A stretch of DNA of 64,000 nt from Gammaproteobacteria bacterium (GCA_028868515.1 JAGWUI010000009.1:48785-112784), one strand, 5' to 3'. Shown: positions 30,157 through 39,217, numbered from the stretch's first letter. The notes: generated by a model from the sequence alone, not told the origin. Translations and numbers: made by a program.

Positions 30157-30238
30157 TGTAGGGGCTCCCCTTGTGGGTGCCCTTTTTTGATTCTTAAACA
30201 ACGTCAAAAGCGGGCGACCACAAGGGTACGCCCCTACA
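30157..30238. repeat. Palindromic intergenic repeat of a second type
   Basis: An 82-bp inverted repeat with arms TGTAGGGGCTCCCCTTGTGG and CCACAAGGGTACGCCCCTACA, separated by GGGTGCCC...GGGCGACC and a short A/T spacer. Sequence is unrelated to the CTTCCCC family. Similar TGTAGGGGCG...CCTTGTGG palindromes occur as dispersed repeats in many bacteria. It lies in the selO-dehydrogenase spacer; it could also act as a weak terminator. The remaining 210 bases of this spacer show nothing clear. Confidence 0.85.
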
Positions 30239-30448
30239 AACACATTAAAAATATGACACAACCCCAATCGCTTTAACCGATCACTTTCACTAACTTAAAC
30301 CGCGCTTACACTTTTCCATGACCATTCAGTCACGGATTCCAAAGCCTCAAACATCAATAAACGCTCAAAAACAATAGCCAATGTGCTAAATTGCGCACCT
30401 GTTATCTTGTACTCCCTATTTTTTGATTCAAAAACGCAGGAATTCACC

Positions 30449-32248
30449 ATGCCACAATACAAAGCCCCCGTCCGTGACATTAAATTCGTCATGTATGAAT
30501 TGCTTAACTTTGAAGCACATTATAATTCTCTCCCTGCATATGCAGGCACTGATCGCGATTTGGTTGATGGCATTGTTGAAGCTGCTGCTGATTTCTGTGA
30601 GAACGAACTTTCTCCAATCAATCATTCTGGCGACCAAGAAGGCTGTCATTATGATGATGGTGTTGTCACCACACCAAAAGGCTTTAAAGAAGCGTACAAA
30701 AAATACATCGACCTTGGCTATCCATCATTGTCAGTTCCAGTAGAACACGGCGGTCAAGGCCTACCAGGTTCACTTGGCAACATCGTCAGTGAAATGGTTG
30801 GTACTGCAAACTGGTCATGGGGCATGTACCCAGGCTTGTCACACGGTGCGGTTCGTACTGTTGAACATTGGGGCAGCCCAGAACAACGCGAACTTTACTT
30901 AAGCAAGCTCGTGACAGGTGAATGGACTGGCACAATGTGCTTGACCGAATCTCATGCAGGTTCTGACCTTGGTATCATCCGTACCAAAGCTGAGCCAAAT
31001 GCAGATGGTAGCTATGCGATTTCTGGCGAGAAAATCTTTATTTCTGCTGGTGAACACGATATGGCAGACAATATCGTGCATATCGTATTGGCACGCCTAC
31101 CAGGCGCACCAAAAGGCACCAAAGGGATTTCTCTCTTTATCGTTCCGAAATTCAATGTTAATGCTGACGGCAGCGTTGGCTCACGCAACGGTGTACGTTG
31201 TGGTTCAATCGAACACAAAATGGGTATCCATGGCAACGCAACTTGCGTGATCAACTTTGATCAAGCAAAAGGCTTCCTCATCGGACCAGAAAACAAAGGT
31301 CTGAACTGTATGTTCACCTTCATGAACACTGCACGTATCGGTACAGCGGTTCAAGGTTTGTCTGCATCTGAAGGCTCGTTCCAAGGTGCGTTGGCTTACG
31401 CAAAAGAACGTCTGGCAATGCGTTCATTATCTGGCCCTAAAGCACCAGAAAAAGAAGCTGACCCAATCATCGTTCACCCAGCAGTTCGTAACATGTTGTT
31501 GACCCAAAAAGCATTTGCTGAAGGCGGTCGCGCATTGGTTTACTTCTTGTCTCAATTTGCGGACGTGGTTGAAGTCGCTGAAGATGCTGAACAACGTAAA
31601 GCTGCGGATGATATGTTGTCATTGTTGACTCCGATTGCAAAAGCATTCTTAACCGAAACTGGTTCAGAATCAGCGAAACACGGCGTTCAAGTATTTGGTG
31701 GTCATGGCTTTATCAGCGAACATGGCATGGAACAAATCGTTCGCGATACACGCATTGCATGTTTGTACGAAGGTACAACTGAAATCCAAGCACTTGACTT
31801 GTTGGGTCGTAAAGTTCTTGCAACTCAAGGCGCTATGCTGCGTAACTTCACCAAAATCATTCACAAATTCTGTGAAGCGAATGCGGGTAACGCAGCAATG
31901 GCTGAATTCCTCCAACCTTTGGCTGCATTAAACAAAGAATGGGGCGACCTGACCATGCGTATCGGCATGAAAGCAATGCAAAATCCTGATGAAGCAGGCG
32001 CAGCAGCAGTAGATTATCTGTACTTCTCTGGCTATGTCACACTCGCTTACTTGTGGGCACGTATGGTCAGCGTTGCGCTTGAGAAATTGGCTGGTGACAC
32101 CACTGAGCGCGCGTTCTACGAAGCGAAAATCAAAACTGCACAGTTCTACTTCAAGAAAATTCTGCCACGTACTCAAAGTCATGTCGCGTCAATCGACACT
32201 GGCGTAGAGTCATTGATGGCGATGGACGTAGATCAATTTGCATTCTAA
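30449..32248 (+). CDS. Acyl-CoA dehydrogenase, about 600 aa (DmdC-like)
   Basis: FAD enzyme that oxidises an acyl-CoA to the enoyl-CoA. The 599-residue protein has an extra N-terminal segment (MPQYKAPVRDIKFVM), the FAD-binding CLTESHAGSDLG and GEKIFISAGEHD, a mid-chain helical domain, and the catalytic glutamate in LYEGTTEIQALDLLGRK. It ends with an additional C-terminal domain. This layout matches the large acyl-CoA dehydrogenases related to methylmercaptopropionyl-CoA dehydrogenase DmdC rather than short FadE types; the substrate cannot be read. AGGA lies 7 bases before the ATG; the frame is open 22 codons further to a GTG. A close paralogue is encoded at 34178. A terminator follows. Confidence 0.93.
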   Translation: MPQYKAPVRDIKFVMYELLNFEAHYNSLPAYAGTDRDLVDGIVEAAADFCENELSPINHSGDQEGCHYDDGVVTTPKGFKEAYKKYIDLGYPSLSVPVEHGGQGLPGSLGNIVSEMVGTANWSWGMYPGLSHGAVRTVEHWGSPEQRELYLSKLVTGEWTGTMCLTESHAGSDLGIIRTKAEPNADGSYAISGEKIFISAGEHDMADNIVHIVLARLPGAPKGTKGISLFIVPKFNVNADGSVGSRNGVRCGSIEHKMGIHGNATCVINFDQAKGFLIGPENKGLNCMFTFMNTARIGTAVQGLSASEGSFQGALAYAKERLAMRSLSGPKAPEKEADPIIVHPAVRNMLLTQKAFAEGGRALVYFLSQFADVVEVAEDAEQRKAADDMLSLLTPIAKAFLTETGSESAKHGVQVFGGHGFISEHGMEQIVRDTRIACLYEGTTEIQALDLLGRKVLATQGAMLRNFTKIIHKFCEANAGNAAMAEFLQPLAALNKEWGDLTMRIGMKAMQNPDEAGAAAVDYLYFSGYVTLAYLWARMVSVALEKLAGDTTERAFYEAKIKTAQFYFKKILPRTQSHVASIDTGVESLMAMDVDQFAF

Positions 32249-32275
32249 TGAGTGATTAAAATTGTGATGTAAAAG

Positions 32276-32307
32276 CAAAGGCGGACTTAGGTTCGCCTTT
32301 GTTGTTT
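32276..32307 (+). terminator. Rho-independent terminator after the first large acyl-CoA dehydrogenase
   Basis: Stem CAAAGGCGgAC / GTtCGCCTTTG with a short loop, then TTGTTTC. It is 28 bases past the stop. Confidence 0.8.
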
Positions 32308-32381
32308 CTGGAGCTGAATGAGTATACTGTCAAGCAAGGGAATACAATTCACATTGAACACGGATTAAGCAGGAGAAAATC

Positions 32382-32873
32382 ATGACAGAAATTCACGAAG
32401 GTGGATGTATTTGTGGTGCAATCCGATACCGCGTCACAGGTCAGCCAAAAAATGCTTTTGTCTGTCATTGCACCTACTGCCAACACGCATCAGGTACTGC
32501 ATTCCAAATCCCTGTATTCTTCTTGAAAGAAAATGTCGAATTCAGTGGCGAACAACCCAGCACATATGAATATCAATCTCCCATCCATAGCCGAATGATC
32601 AAAACACAATTTTGCTCACGTTGCGGTACGCGAGTTGGGACAACGATCTCACGCGCCCCTGCTTTTCAACTGATCTCAGGTGGAACGTTCGATGACTTAG
32701 GTTGGTATAAAATTGACTTGCATATGTTTACCGAGTCAGCACTGCCTTGGATGACTTTTCCAGCCAATGTCCGCTGCTACGAGAAGCACTTCATCACAGA
32801 AGCAGGAGAAAAAGTTCATGCTCTCCCACGTCAATCAGAACCTTGGTGCTTCCATTCTGATGATATGGATTGA
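32382..32873 (+). CDS. GFA / CENP-V family zinc protein
   Basis: A 163-residue member of the family named after the glutathione-dependent formaldehyde-activating enzyme. Zinc-binding cysteines are seen in GGCICGAIRY, CHCTYCQ and CSRCGT, the usual three clusters. Most bacterial relatives have no proven activity, so glutathione or formaldehyde chemistry should not be assumed. AGGAG lies 5-6 bases before the ATG. The C-terminal EKVHALPRQSEPWCFHSDD matters because a diverged copy of the same ending is found at 33780-33866. The next gene starts 11 bases past this stop, so the two are probably one transcript. Confidence 0.9.
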   Translation: MTEIHEGGCICGAIRYRVTGQPKNAFVCHCTYCQHASGTAFQIPVFFLKENVEFSGEQPSTYEYQSPIHSRMIKTQFCSRCGTRVGTTISRAPAFQLISGGTFDDLGWYKIDLHMFTESALPWMTFPANVRCYEKHFITEAGEKVHALPRQSEPWCFHSDDMD

Positions 32874-32883
32874 TAGGACTCAA

Positions 32884-33195
32884 ATGACCCAAACTCCACA
32901 AGATATCGTCAATGCCGTACAGACAGCATTTCCAAAGAGTGACACGTCTACAATCCTAGACATTCTTGACCTCTACGGCACTGAGCCTTATGAGAGGGAA
33001 ATTAATCGCGTAAAGCTGGCAATCATCACTCTCAGTGAAGGTAGCGAAGACAAGCTCCTGTATTTTCTACAAATCGCAAAAACTGACTATCGAGATGTAC
33101 TCTGCTGGGTAGATATGAAACCACTTACAGCAGCAGAAGGCGAACAGCAACAACAAGCGGTACGTCAACTGATCGCAATGTGGGGCAAGAAATAA
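32884..33195 (+). CDS. Small conserved hypothetical protein (103 aa)
   Basis: A 103-residue helical, acidic protein of unknown function. It begins MTQTPQDIVNAVQTAFPKSD, contains ILDLYGTEPYEREINRVKLA and DVLCWVDMKP, and ends in a Gln-rich stretch. The start is the ATG at 32884 with AGGA 5-6 bases upstream; the frame is open 39 codons further into the GFA gene. It lies 11 bases behind that gene, so co-transcription is likely. I recall short relatives next to other metabolic genes but assign no role. Confidence 0.75.
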   Translation: MTQTPQDIVNAVQTAFPKSDTSTILDILDLYGTEPYEREINRVKLAIITLSEGSEDKLLYFLQIAKTDYRDVLCWVDMKPLTAAEGEQQQQAVRQLIAMWGKK

Positions 33196-33353
33196 AAATA
33201 GATAAATTTTCGTATTGTTCGTTTTGGCCGTCGAATTAAGTAAGACTACTTCAGATTAACTAGGCTTGACTTTACAACTTTATATGTCATTGTTCATATT
33301 CTATTAGACACAATTATAACTACACAAAGAATCTCACTCTCAGAGGTGACAAC

Positions 33354-33779
33354 ATGGAAGACTCTAAACGGCAATTGCTCTGGCATGGCATGTTCTTATT
33401 CTTGCTCGGACTGATTACAGGTCTCCTTGAGCTGAAGTTCACAAATACCCGCATGGCGCTCGCTGCACATCTCGAAGGCGTGATGAACGGAATATTCCTA
33501 CTTGCAGTAGGTGCAAATTGGTTAGAAGTTAAGTTGTCTCCTCGATTAAAAACAGCGGCGTACTGGAGTCTTTTATATGGCACTTACGCTAATTGGGCAT
33601 TTACGACACTTGCCGCAATTTTCGGAACAGCGGCCTTATCTCCGATCACTGGCGTGGGTCACAGCGGACAGCCTTGGCAGGAAACCTTGATAACTCTTGG
33701 CTTTATGAGTGTGGGAATCGTGATCATCAGCGCAACCATCTTGATTCTTTGGGGTTTGCGGCGAACCACTAAGTCATAA
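33354..33779 (+). CDS. Small membrane protein, hydroxylaminobenzene mutase (HabA)-like
   Basis: A 141-residue integral membrane protein with four hydrophobic helices. It contains NTRMALAAHLEGVMNGIFLLAVG, cut here to the key part RMALAAHLEG, and YGTYANW, which I recognise as typical of HabA/HabB, the hydroxylaminobenzene mutases, and their many uncharacterised relatives. Mutase activity on hydroxylaminoarenes is only a family label and no nitroarene genes are near. The start has AGAGGTG 6 bases upstream. The stop is followed immediately by the 3' remnant of a GFA-type gene. About 150 bases upstream (33196-33353) show nothing clear. Confidence 0.78.
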   Translation: MEDSKRQLLWHGMFLFLLGLITGLLELKFTNTRMALAAHLEGVMNGIFLLAVGANWLEVKLSPRLKTAAYWSLLYGTYANWAFTTLAAIFGTAALSPITGVGHSGQPWQETLITLGFMSVGIVIISATILILWGLRRTTKS

Positions 33780-33866
33780 TCCAAACATTCCTTGTCCCTT
33801 AGTGAAAAAGTTAAAGCGCTCCAGCATCAAACTGAACTTTGGTGCTTTCAGATGGAAGAAAAGTGA
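33780..33866 (+). pseudogene. 3' remnant of a second GFA-family gene
   Basis: Directly after the HabA-like stop an open frame of 28 codons ends at TGA (33864-33866). Its residues KHSLSLSEKVKALQHQTELW followed by CFQMEEK align with the C-terminus of the intact GFA protein encoded at 32382-32873 (KHFITEAGEKVHALPRQSEP, then WCFHSDD). Nothing of the zinc-binding part remains. It looks like what is left of a duplicated or neighbouring GFA gene after deletion or after insertion of the HabA-like gene. There is no start codon or ribosome site. Confidence 0.6.
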
Positions 33867-34006
33867 AGACGTGTATTGATACTTGTTTTGTTGAAAATTT
33901 ATTTTGGGAAGTTCCTCCTGAAACTGGAAAATCCTACTGGCTTCTGATGCCAAAAAATCTACAAGAACTGTATATAAGGTTCTTTGGAACAGAACCAAAT
34001 TATTAA
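33863..34006 (+). CDS. Possible small ORF (47 aa) or gene fragment
   Basis: A frame from GTG 33863, with GGAAG just upstream, gives 47 residues with a protein-like composition: VKTCIDTCFVENLFWEVPPE then TGKSYWLLMPKNLQELYI and a short tail. The frame is open 9 more codons upstream. It overlaps the end of the GFA remnant by a few bases in another frame. It may be a genuine small gene or a further fragment. Low confidence; the rest of the 34007-34177 spacer shows nothing clear. Confidence 0.3.
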   Translation: MKTCIDTCFVENLFWEVPPETGKSYWLLMPKNLQELYIRFFGTEPNY

Positions 34007-34177
34007 GCAAAGACCCGAGCTTGCAACACCCTAAAACTATTCGTACCTTTCAGTTCAAACTTTCCCCCCGCAGAGTCATTGACTTTTGCTACAATACTGC
34101 CGCTCAAAATATACTGTTGACGGATAAATGATCTTTGCCGCCAACGATTTGTCACATCAATAAAAGTCAGGTGCCAC

Positions 34178-35950
34178 ATGCCAATCTATACCGCTCCCCT
34201 ACAAGACATGCGTTTTATCCTTAATGATGTTTTTAAAGCAGATGCGTTCTGGCAAGCCACACCTGATCTCGCACACATCGACAGTGAAACTGTCAGTGCG
34301 ATTCTTGAGCAAATGGCAAAATTCACTCAAGATGTACTCTTGCCACTGAACCGTACAGGCGACGAAGAAGGCGCAACATTTAACAATGGCGCGGTCACCA
34401 CACCTAAAGGCTTCAAAGAAGCATTTGCTAGCTATGCCAATGACGGCTGGGTCGGTCTCGGTGCAGATGAGCAATGGGGCGGTCAAGGCATGCCAAAAAT
34501 GGTTTCTGTCATGACCGACGAAATGTTGTTTTCAACCAACCCATCATTCATGCTCTACCCGTTGCTATCAGTTGGCGCGTCAATGGCACTGAACTCATAC
34601 GCATCACAAGAACAAAAAGAGACATATTTGCCTAAGATTTTCACAGGCGAATGGTCAGGAACAATGTGCTTGACTGAATCACATGCAGGTACCGACCTCG
34701 GCATCATCAAAACCAAAGCAGTTCCAAATGCAGATGGCAGCTATGCAATCAGCGGCACCAAGATTTTCATCACTGGCGGCGACCATGACCTGACTGAAAA
34801 CATCATTCACTTGGTATTGGCAAAAACCCCTGATGCGCCTGCTGGTTCACGTGGTATTTCCCTGTTTATCGTGCCTAAATTCCTCGTCAATGCTGATGGT
34901 TCACTTGGTGAACGCAACCCAGTTGGCCCAGGTTCAATCGAACACAAAATGGGGATCAAAGCATCTGCAACTTGCGTCATGAACTTTGACGGTGCAAAAG
35001 GCTTCCTCGTCGGTAAAGAAAACGAAGGTTTGGCAGCAATGTTCGTCATGATGAACTACGAACGTTTGTCGATGGGTATCCAAGGTCTCGGTGCATCAGA
35101 AGCCAGCTACCAAAATGCCGCTCAGTACGCCACTGACCGTCTACAAGGCCGTAGCGCAACTGGCGTTCAATCACCAGAAAAACCAGCGGACAGCATCTTA
35201 GTTCATGCAGATGTCCGCCGTATGTTGCTCAAAACCAAAGCACACAACGAAGCAGCACGTTGCTTCGCAATGTATGTCGCGCAACAACTCGACATGACCA
35301 AATTCAGCGATGATGCGACTAAAGCCAAAGCGGCTGACCGTGTTGCATTGCTCACACCAATCGCAAAAGCGTTCCTGACTGACAAAGCATTTGAAGGCGC
35401 AATTGACTCACAAATGGTCTTCGGTGGACACGGTTATATCCGCGAATGGGGCATGGAACAAATCGTGCGTGACTTGCGTATTTCTCAAATCTACGAAGGC
35501 ACAAACGGTATCCAAGCTGCTGACTTGATCGGTCGTAAAGTCACCAAAAATGGCGGTACATTCGTTGCTACTTACTTAGCTGAAATTCGTGAATTTGCAG
35601 CAACCATGCAAACAGACTGGATGAAAGCTGCATTGCTGAAATCTGCTGATACTTTGGAAATATTGACCACTCGTGTCATTGAAAGTGCAAAAGTGAATCC
35701 AAATGAGCCTAGCGCTGCTGCGATTGATTATCTGCATGCGTTTGGCTTGACCTGCTATGCTCATATGTATGCGATGATTGTTGAAGCTGCCAGCCAGAAA
35801 GACGGCGCGTTCTACAAAGCGAAAATCGACCTTGCACGTTTCTTCGTGACTCGCATCCTGCCTGAGTTAGACACTCGCGCGAAGATCATCGAATCAGGTG
35901 CTGACTTGATCATGGGCTTCGATGAAGGCTACTTCACCTCGCTGGCTTAA
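34178..35950 (+). CDS. Acyl-CoA dehydrogenase, about 590 aa, paralogue of the gene at 30449
   Basis: FAD-dependent acyl-CoA dehydrogenase of 590 residues with the same domain order as its neighbour: MPIYTAPLQDMRFIL N-terminus, MCLTESHAGTDLG, GTKIFITGGDHD, catalytic glutamate in IYEGTNGIQAADLIGRK, and a C-terminal extra domain. The two proteins are clearly paralogous, yet differ throughout, so the duplication is old. Substrate unknown; medium- to long-chain acyl-CoA or related thioesters are likely from the family. AGGTG lies before the ATG. A long hairpin follows about 50 bases after the stop. The genes between the two dehydrogenases are unrelated in function. Confidence 0.93.
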   Translation: MPIYTAPLQDMRFILNDVFKADAFWQATPDLAHIDSETVSAILEQMAKFTQDVLLPLNRTGDEEGATFNNGAVTTPKGFKEAFASYANDGWVGLGADEQWGGQGMPKMVSVMTDEMLFSTNPSFMLYPLLSVGASMALNSYASQEQKETYLPKIFTGEWSGTMCLTESHAGTDLGIIKTKAVPNADGSYAISGTKIFITGGDHDLTENIIHLVLAKTPDAPAGSRGISLFIVPKFLVNADGSLGERNPVGPGSIEHKMGIKASATCVMNFDGAKGFLVGKENEGLAAMFVMMNYERLSMGIQGLGASEASYQNAAQYATDRLQGRSATGVQSPEKPADSILVHADVRRMLLKTKAHNEAARCFAMYVAQQLDMTKFSDDATKAKAADRVALLTPIAKAFLTDKAFEGAIDSQMVFGGHGYIREWGMEQIVRDLRISQIYEGTNGIQAADLIGRKVTKNGGTFVATYLAEIREFAATMQTDWMKAALLKSADTLEILTTRVIESAKVNPNEPSAAAIDYLHAFGLTCYAHMYAMIVEAASQKDGAFYKAKIDLARFFVTRILPELDTRAKIIESGADLIMGFDEGYFTSLA

Positions 35951-36001
35951 TATGTAAGTTATTCACCGACCTAAAACTTCTTTAGGTTAGTGAAAATAAA
36001 G

Positions 36002-36064
36002 AAAGCTCTGATAGCTAGATATTTTGGATTTCATCACAAAATACTGAGCTACTCAGAGCTTTAC
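36002..36064 (+). terminator. Long imperfect hairpin, probable terminator after the second large dehydrogenase
   Basis: Arms AAAGCTCTGA.TAGCT.AG.TATTTTG and CAAAATA.CT.AGCTA.TCAGAGCTTT around a 10-base loop, followed by TTACTTTT. Unusually long for a terminator, with several mismatches. Confidence 0.65.
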
Positions 36065-36207
36065 TTTTATGCAAAGAAATTATGCAAAGAAATATTTTTA
36101 CCATCCAAAAGAACAACTAAACTCTGACTAAAAAATAGTCCTTTTAAGCCCCTCCCAATACTGCTACATTGCAAGTGTCACCTACAAGAATAAGGATATG
36201 GGACATC

Positions 36208-39060
36208 ATGGAAGGAATAAAGCTGTGGCTGCAGCATAGATTACGCATTCGCGTGGTGATGGCCGTAATGATGGTCGTCGCAATCACGCTTACCTCGGTC
36301 ACATTGATTAGCGTCAATTGGATCGGCTCACGCACGTTGCTCCTGAATGCTGCTGCCGACAAAGCTGATATGACCAGCCAGATTACCGAACAACATGTGC
36401 AGCAGATTGTTGGACCTGCTGAAGCCTTGCTTCGTGTGCTCGCCCTTGATCCCGTCGTCAATGCCACGTCTCTTGCAGATCGGATACAACGCCTACGCGT
36501 ATTTACTGTCGATTTGCGCGCCAATTCAATTCTGACATCCGTCTATATCGGGTATGACAACGGCGATTATTTTGCTGTAAGTCCATTGAACCAAACCGCT
36601 TTACGAAGAAGTTATCAAGCACCAGCTCGAGCACAATATGTCATTCGTACTGCTTTAGGACAGGATGGTCAAAAAAGAGAACATATCCTGTTGTTTTACG
36701 ATAAAAATCTTAATTTGATCGAACAACGCCCAGCACCCGATTATGTCTATGATCCAAGACAACGACCTTGGTATGGCGATGCACTGGCATCAGCCGATAT
36801 TGCCATTTCAAAACCTTATATTTATGCAGATGCTCCTTTAATGGGGATCACCTTATCGATGCATAGCAGTAATCCACATGCAATCGTTGCGATGGATCTG
36901 CCCTTGGTTGGAATCAAAAGTGCACTACAACGAGTGATGATCACGCCGAACAGCCAAATTGCACTCGTTGATAGTCAAGGTGGCATTATCGCTGCTAATA
37001 CTTCATCCTTTGGATCTAAACCATTAGCCGCATCGCAGAAGTTACGTCTCCCAACAGTACAAACTTTAGGAAACACACCATTATTACGGTTATGGCAACT
37101 CCAATCAGAGCGCCAAGTATTATCCTATCAAATTGACAATCAAGAATGGCTTGGTCGACGACTTCCACTCGCTCAATATCAGAATATGGGCTTACAACTA
37201 TTGATTGCTACCCCGACCAAAGAACTCCTCAAAGATTTAAATGTACATAGTCGCAAAATGGTGGTGATTGCTGTTTGCTTAGGGATATTACTACTCGCGA
37301 TTGGTGCATGGCTTGGACATCGCATCGGTAAAATTATCGAGCAACATATTCAGCGCGTCAGGCAAATGTCTAATTTTGACTTTAGTCGTCCAGCGCCAGA
37401 TTTCACTCTACTCTATGAAGCGTTCCAGTTAACCGATGTCACGGATGATGTTAGTCGCACCATGGAAGCTTTATTAAAAATCAGTCAGGTTTTGCAAGCT
37501 GAACCGCAGATTGACACGATGCTGGCTCAGGTGCTGGATCTGTTCGTGGAGGCGGCTCGCTGCGAAAGTGGCGCAGTTTATTTGTTTCATCACAAAGAAA
37601 AACGTTGGAATAAATCCGCCGCTTGCGGTCCACAAGATAATCTTGACGAGATTGCGATTCGGCTCTATTCAGAGCCTGACTTACGCTTAAATAACAACGC
37701 AAAATGCCAAGCGTTTGCGATTCGAGCTCGAAACGGTGATGTTTTAGGTCATGTCATTCTGAAACATGCAGGTGATTCAGAACACACTTCACGTGACTTC
37801 TTGATTTTTAGTGAGCGTTTAACAAGCATGCTCGCCATACCAATCGAAACACGGCAATTGATCGAATCACAGAAAGCCTTATTGGATGCGTTTATTCTTG
37901 TTCTAGCTGATGCGATTGATACCAAAAGCGCCCACACTGGAGGGCACTGTCGTCGCGTACCTGAACTAGCCATGATGATTGTGGATCGCTTGTCCGCAGA
38001 AACAAAAGGTCAGTTTGCAGATTTCCAATGTCATCACGATGACCGTGAAGCTTTTCGCTTGGCTGCATGGCTGCATGATTGCGGCAAGATCACCACGCCT
38101 GAACATATCATTGATAAAGCCACCAAACTGGAAACGATTTATAACCGCATTCATGAAATTCGTACCCGCTTTGAAGTGCTACGGCGTGATGCACATATCG
38201 CATCACTCAATGCACAACTGACAGGAACAGATAAAGCAACTGCGGAAGCACAACGTGATGCACGATATGCTCAACTACAAGATGATTTTGCTTTTGTCGC
38301 GCAATCCAATGTGGGTGGTGAATTTTTAAGTGACGAGGTCATTGCACGCTTAGAGCAGATCGCACAACAGACTTGGCTAAGGAATTTTGATGACCATCTC
38401 GGTCTATCTGCACTAGAACTCGCACGCTGTGAAAAAACATCTGCGCCACTGCCTGCGATTGAACGATTACTCGCAGATAAACCTGAGCACATGGTACCGT
38501 GGGATGAGACGCTCAAACCTGTCGTTGAACGAGATGATCCACGAAACACTTATGGTTTTGATATGCAACTACCGCAATATCAAAGAAATAATGGCGAAAT
38601 TTATAATCTCAGCATTCGTCGCGGCACACTCACCAACGAAGATCGTTTTGCGATTAACAATCATATTGTGCAGACACTCATCATGTTAACCAAACTACCT
38701 TGGCCAAAACACTTGCAACGGATTCCCGATCTAGCGACGAATCATCACGAACGCATGGATGGCAAAGGCTATCCAAGACGACTACAAGGGTCACAGATGT
38801 CTGTGGAGGAACGTGTACTCGCACTGGCTGATGTTTTTGAAGCACTCACCGCCGCAGATCGTCCTTACAAATCAGCAAAGACCATTTCCGAATCACTAAC
38901 GATCATGGCCAAAATGTGCCAAGAAAACCACCTCGACCAAGAGTTGTTTATTTACTTCCTGCAAAGTCGTTTATGGCATGAGTATGTACGCAAATTTATA
39001 CCTTCGGCGCAAATCGATGATGTGAATATAGATGAGCTTATTCGTATGGCAAGTTCATAG
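36208..39060 (+). CDS. Membrane sensor with Cache-like, GAF-like and HD-GYP-type phosphodiesterase domains
   Basis: Probable cyclic-di-GMP phosphodiesterase of 950 residues. Membrane helices at about 15-40 and 350-372 flank a periplasmic Cache-type sensor (QRPWYGDALASADIAISKPYI). A GAF-like region follows (about 430-560), then the HD part: HTGGHCRRV (about 575), AAWLHDCGKITTPEHIIDK (about 618) and HHERMDGKGYP (about 845). Both HD and GYP motifs are present, but about 220 residues separate HDCGK from GYP, against about 65 in typical HD-GYP domains. The extra ~160 residues are helical and charged. The ATG at 36208 is preferred over a TTG 13 codons earlier. It heads a block with two diguanylate cyclases. 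Confidence 0.88.
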   Translation: MEGIKLWLQHRLRIRVVMAVMMVVAITLTSVTLISVNWIGSRTLLLNAAADKADMTSQITEQHVQQIVGPAEALLRVLALDPVVNATSLADRIQRLRVFTVDLRANSILTSVYIGYDNGDYFAVSPLNQTALRRSYQAPARAQYVIRTALGQDGQKREHILLFYDKNLNLIEQRPAPDYVYDPRQRPWYGDALASADIAISKPYIYADAPLMGITLSMHSSNPHAIVAMDLPLVGIKSALQRVMITPNSQIALVDSQGGIIAANTSSFGSKPLAASQKLRLPTVQTLGNTPLLRLWQLQSERQVLSYQIDNQEWLGRRLPLAQYQNMGLQLLIATPTKELLKDLNVHSRKMVVIAVCLGILLLAIGAWLGHRIGKIIEQHIQRVRQMSNFDFSRPAPDFTLLYEAFQLTDVTDDVSRTMEALLKISQVLQAEPQIDTMLAQVLDLFVEAARCESGAVYLFHHKEKRWNKSAACGPQDNLDEIAIRLYSEPDLRLNNNAKCQAFAIRARNGDVLGHVILKHAGDSEHTSRDFLIFSERLTSMLAIPIETRQLIESQKALLDAFILVLADAIDTKSAHTGGHCRRVPELAMMIVDRLSAETKGQFADFQCHHDDREAFRLAAWLHDCGKITTPEHIIDKATKLETIYNRIHEIRTRFEVLRRDAHIASLNAQLTGTDKATAEAQRDARYAQLQDDFAFVAQSNVGGEFLSDEVIARLEQIAQQTWLRNFDDHLGLSALELARCEKTSAPLPAIERLLADKPEHMVPWDETLKPVVERDDPRNTYGFDMQLPQYQRNNGEIYNLSIRRGTLTNEDRFAINNHIVQTLIMLTKLPWPKHLQRIPDLATNHHERMDGKGYPRRLQGSQMSVEERVLALADVFEALTAADRPYKSAKTISESLTIMAKMCQENHLDQELFIYFLQSRLWHEYVRKFIPSAQIDDVNIDELIRMASS

Positions 39061-39146
39061 AATCTGCGCTATAGATACGACTAGGCAATTCATTTATAGC
39101 GATGCTTAAAATATGACTAGGCTTGAAAATATTGATGCCAGCTTAG

Positions 39147-39204
39147 GGCATTGAGCGAAGTCGAAATGTACGGGTGTGATTCTGTCACTTCAACTCCGAG
39201 CAAT
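39147..39204. repeat. REP-like imperfect palindrome
   Basis: Arms CATTGAGCGAAGTCGAAATG and CACTTCAACTCCGAGCAATA pair imperfectly around TACGGGTGTGATTCTGT. The left arm matches the widespread TTGAGCGAAGTCGAA type of REP sequence. Single copy in this window, in the 356-base spacer after the HD-GYP-like gene. Confidence 0.5.
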
Positions 39205-39217
39205 AGAACTACGATAC

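Noticed and set aside
30157..30238. CRISPR repeat or tandem array
   Set aside because: No series of equally spaced direct repeats; each palindrome stands alone. No cas genes in the window.
33774..34010. 78-codon minus-strand frame in the HabA-dehydrogenase spacer
   Set aside because: The plus strand carries the GFA remnant and a protein-like frame there; the minus frame has no ribosome site and unnatural composition.
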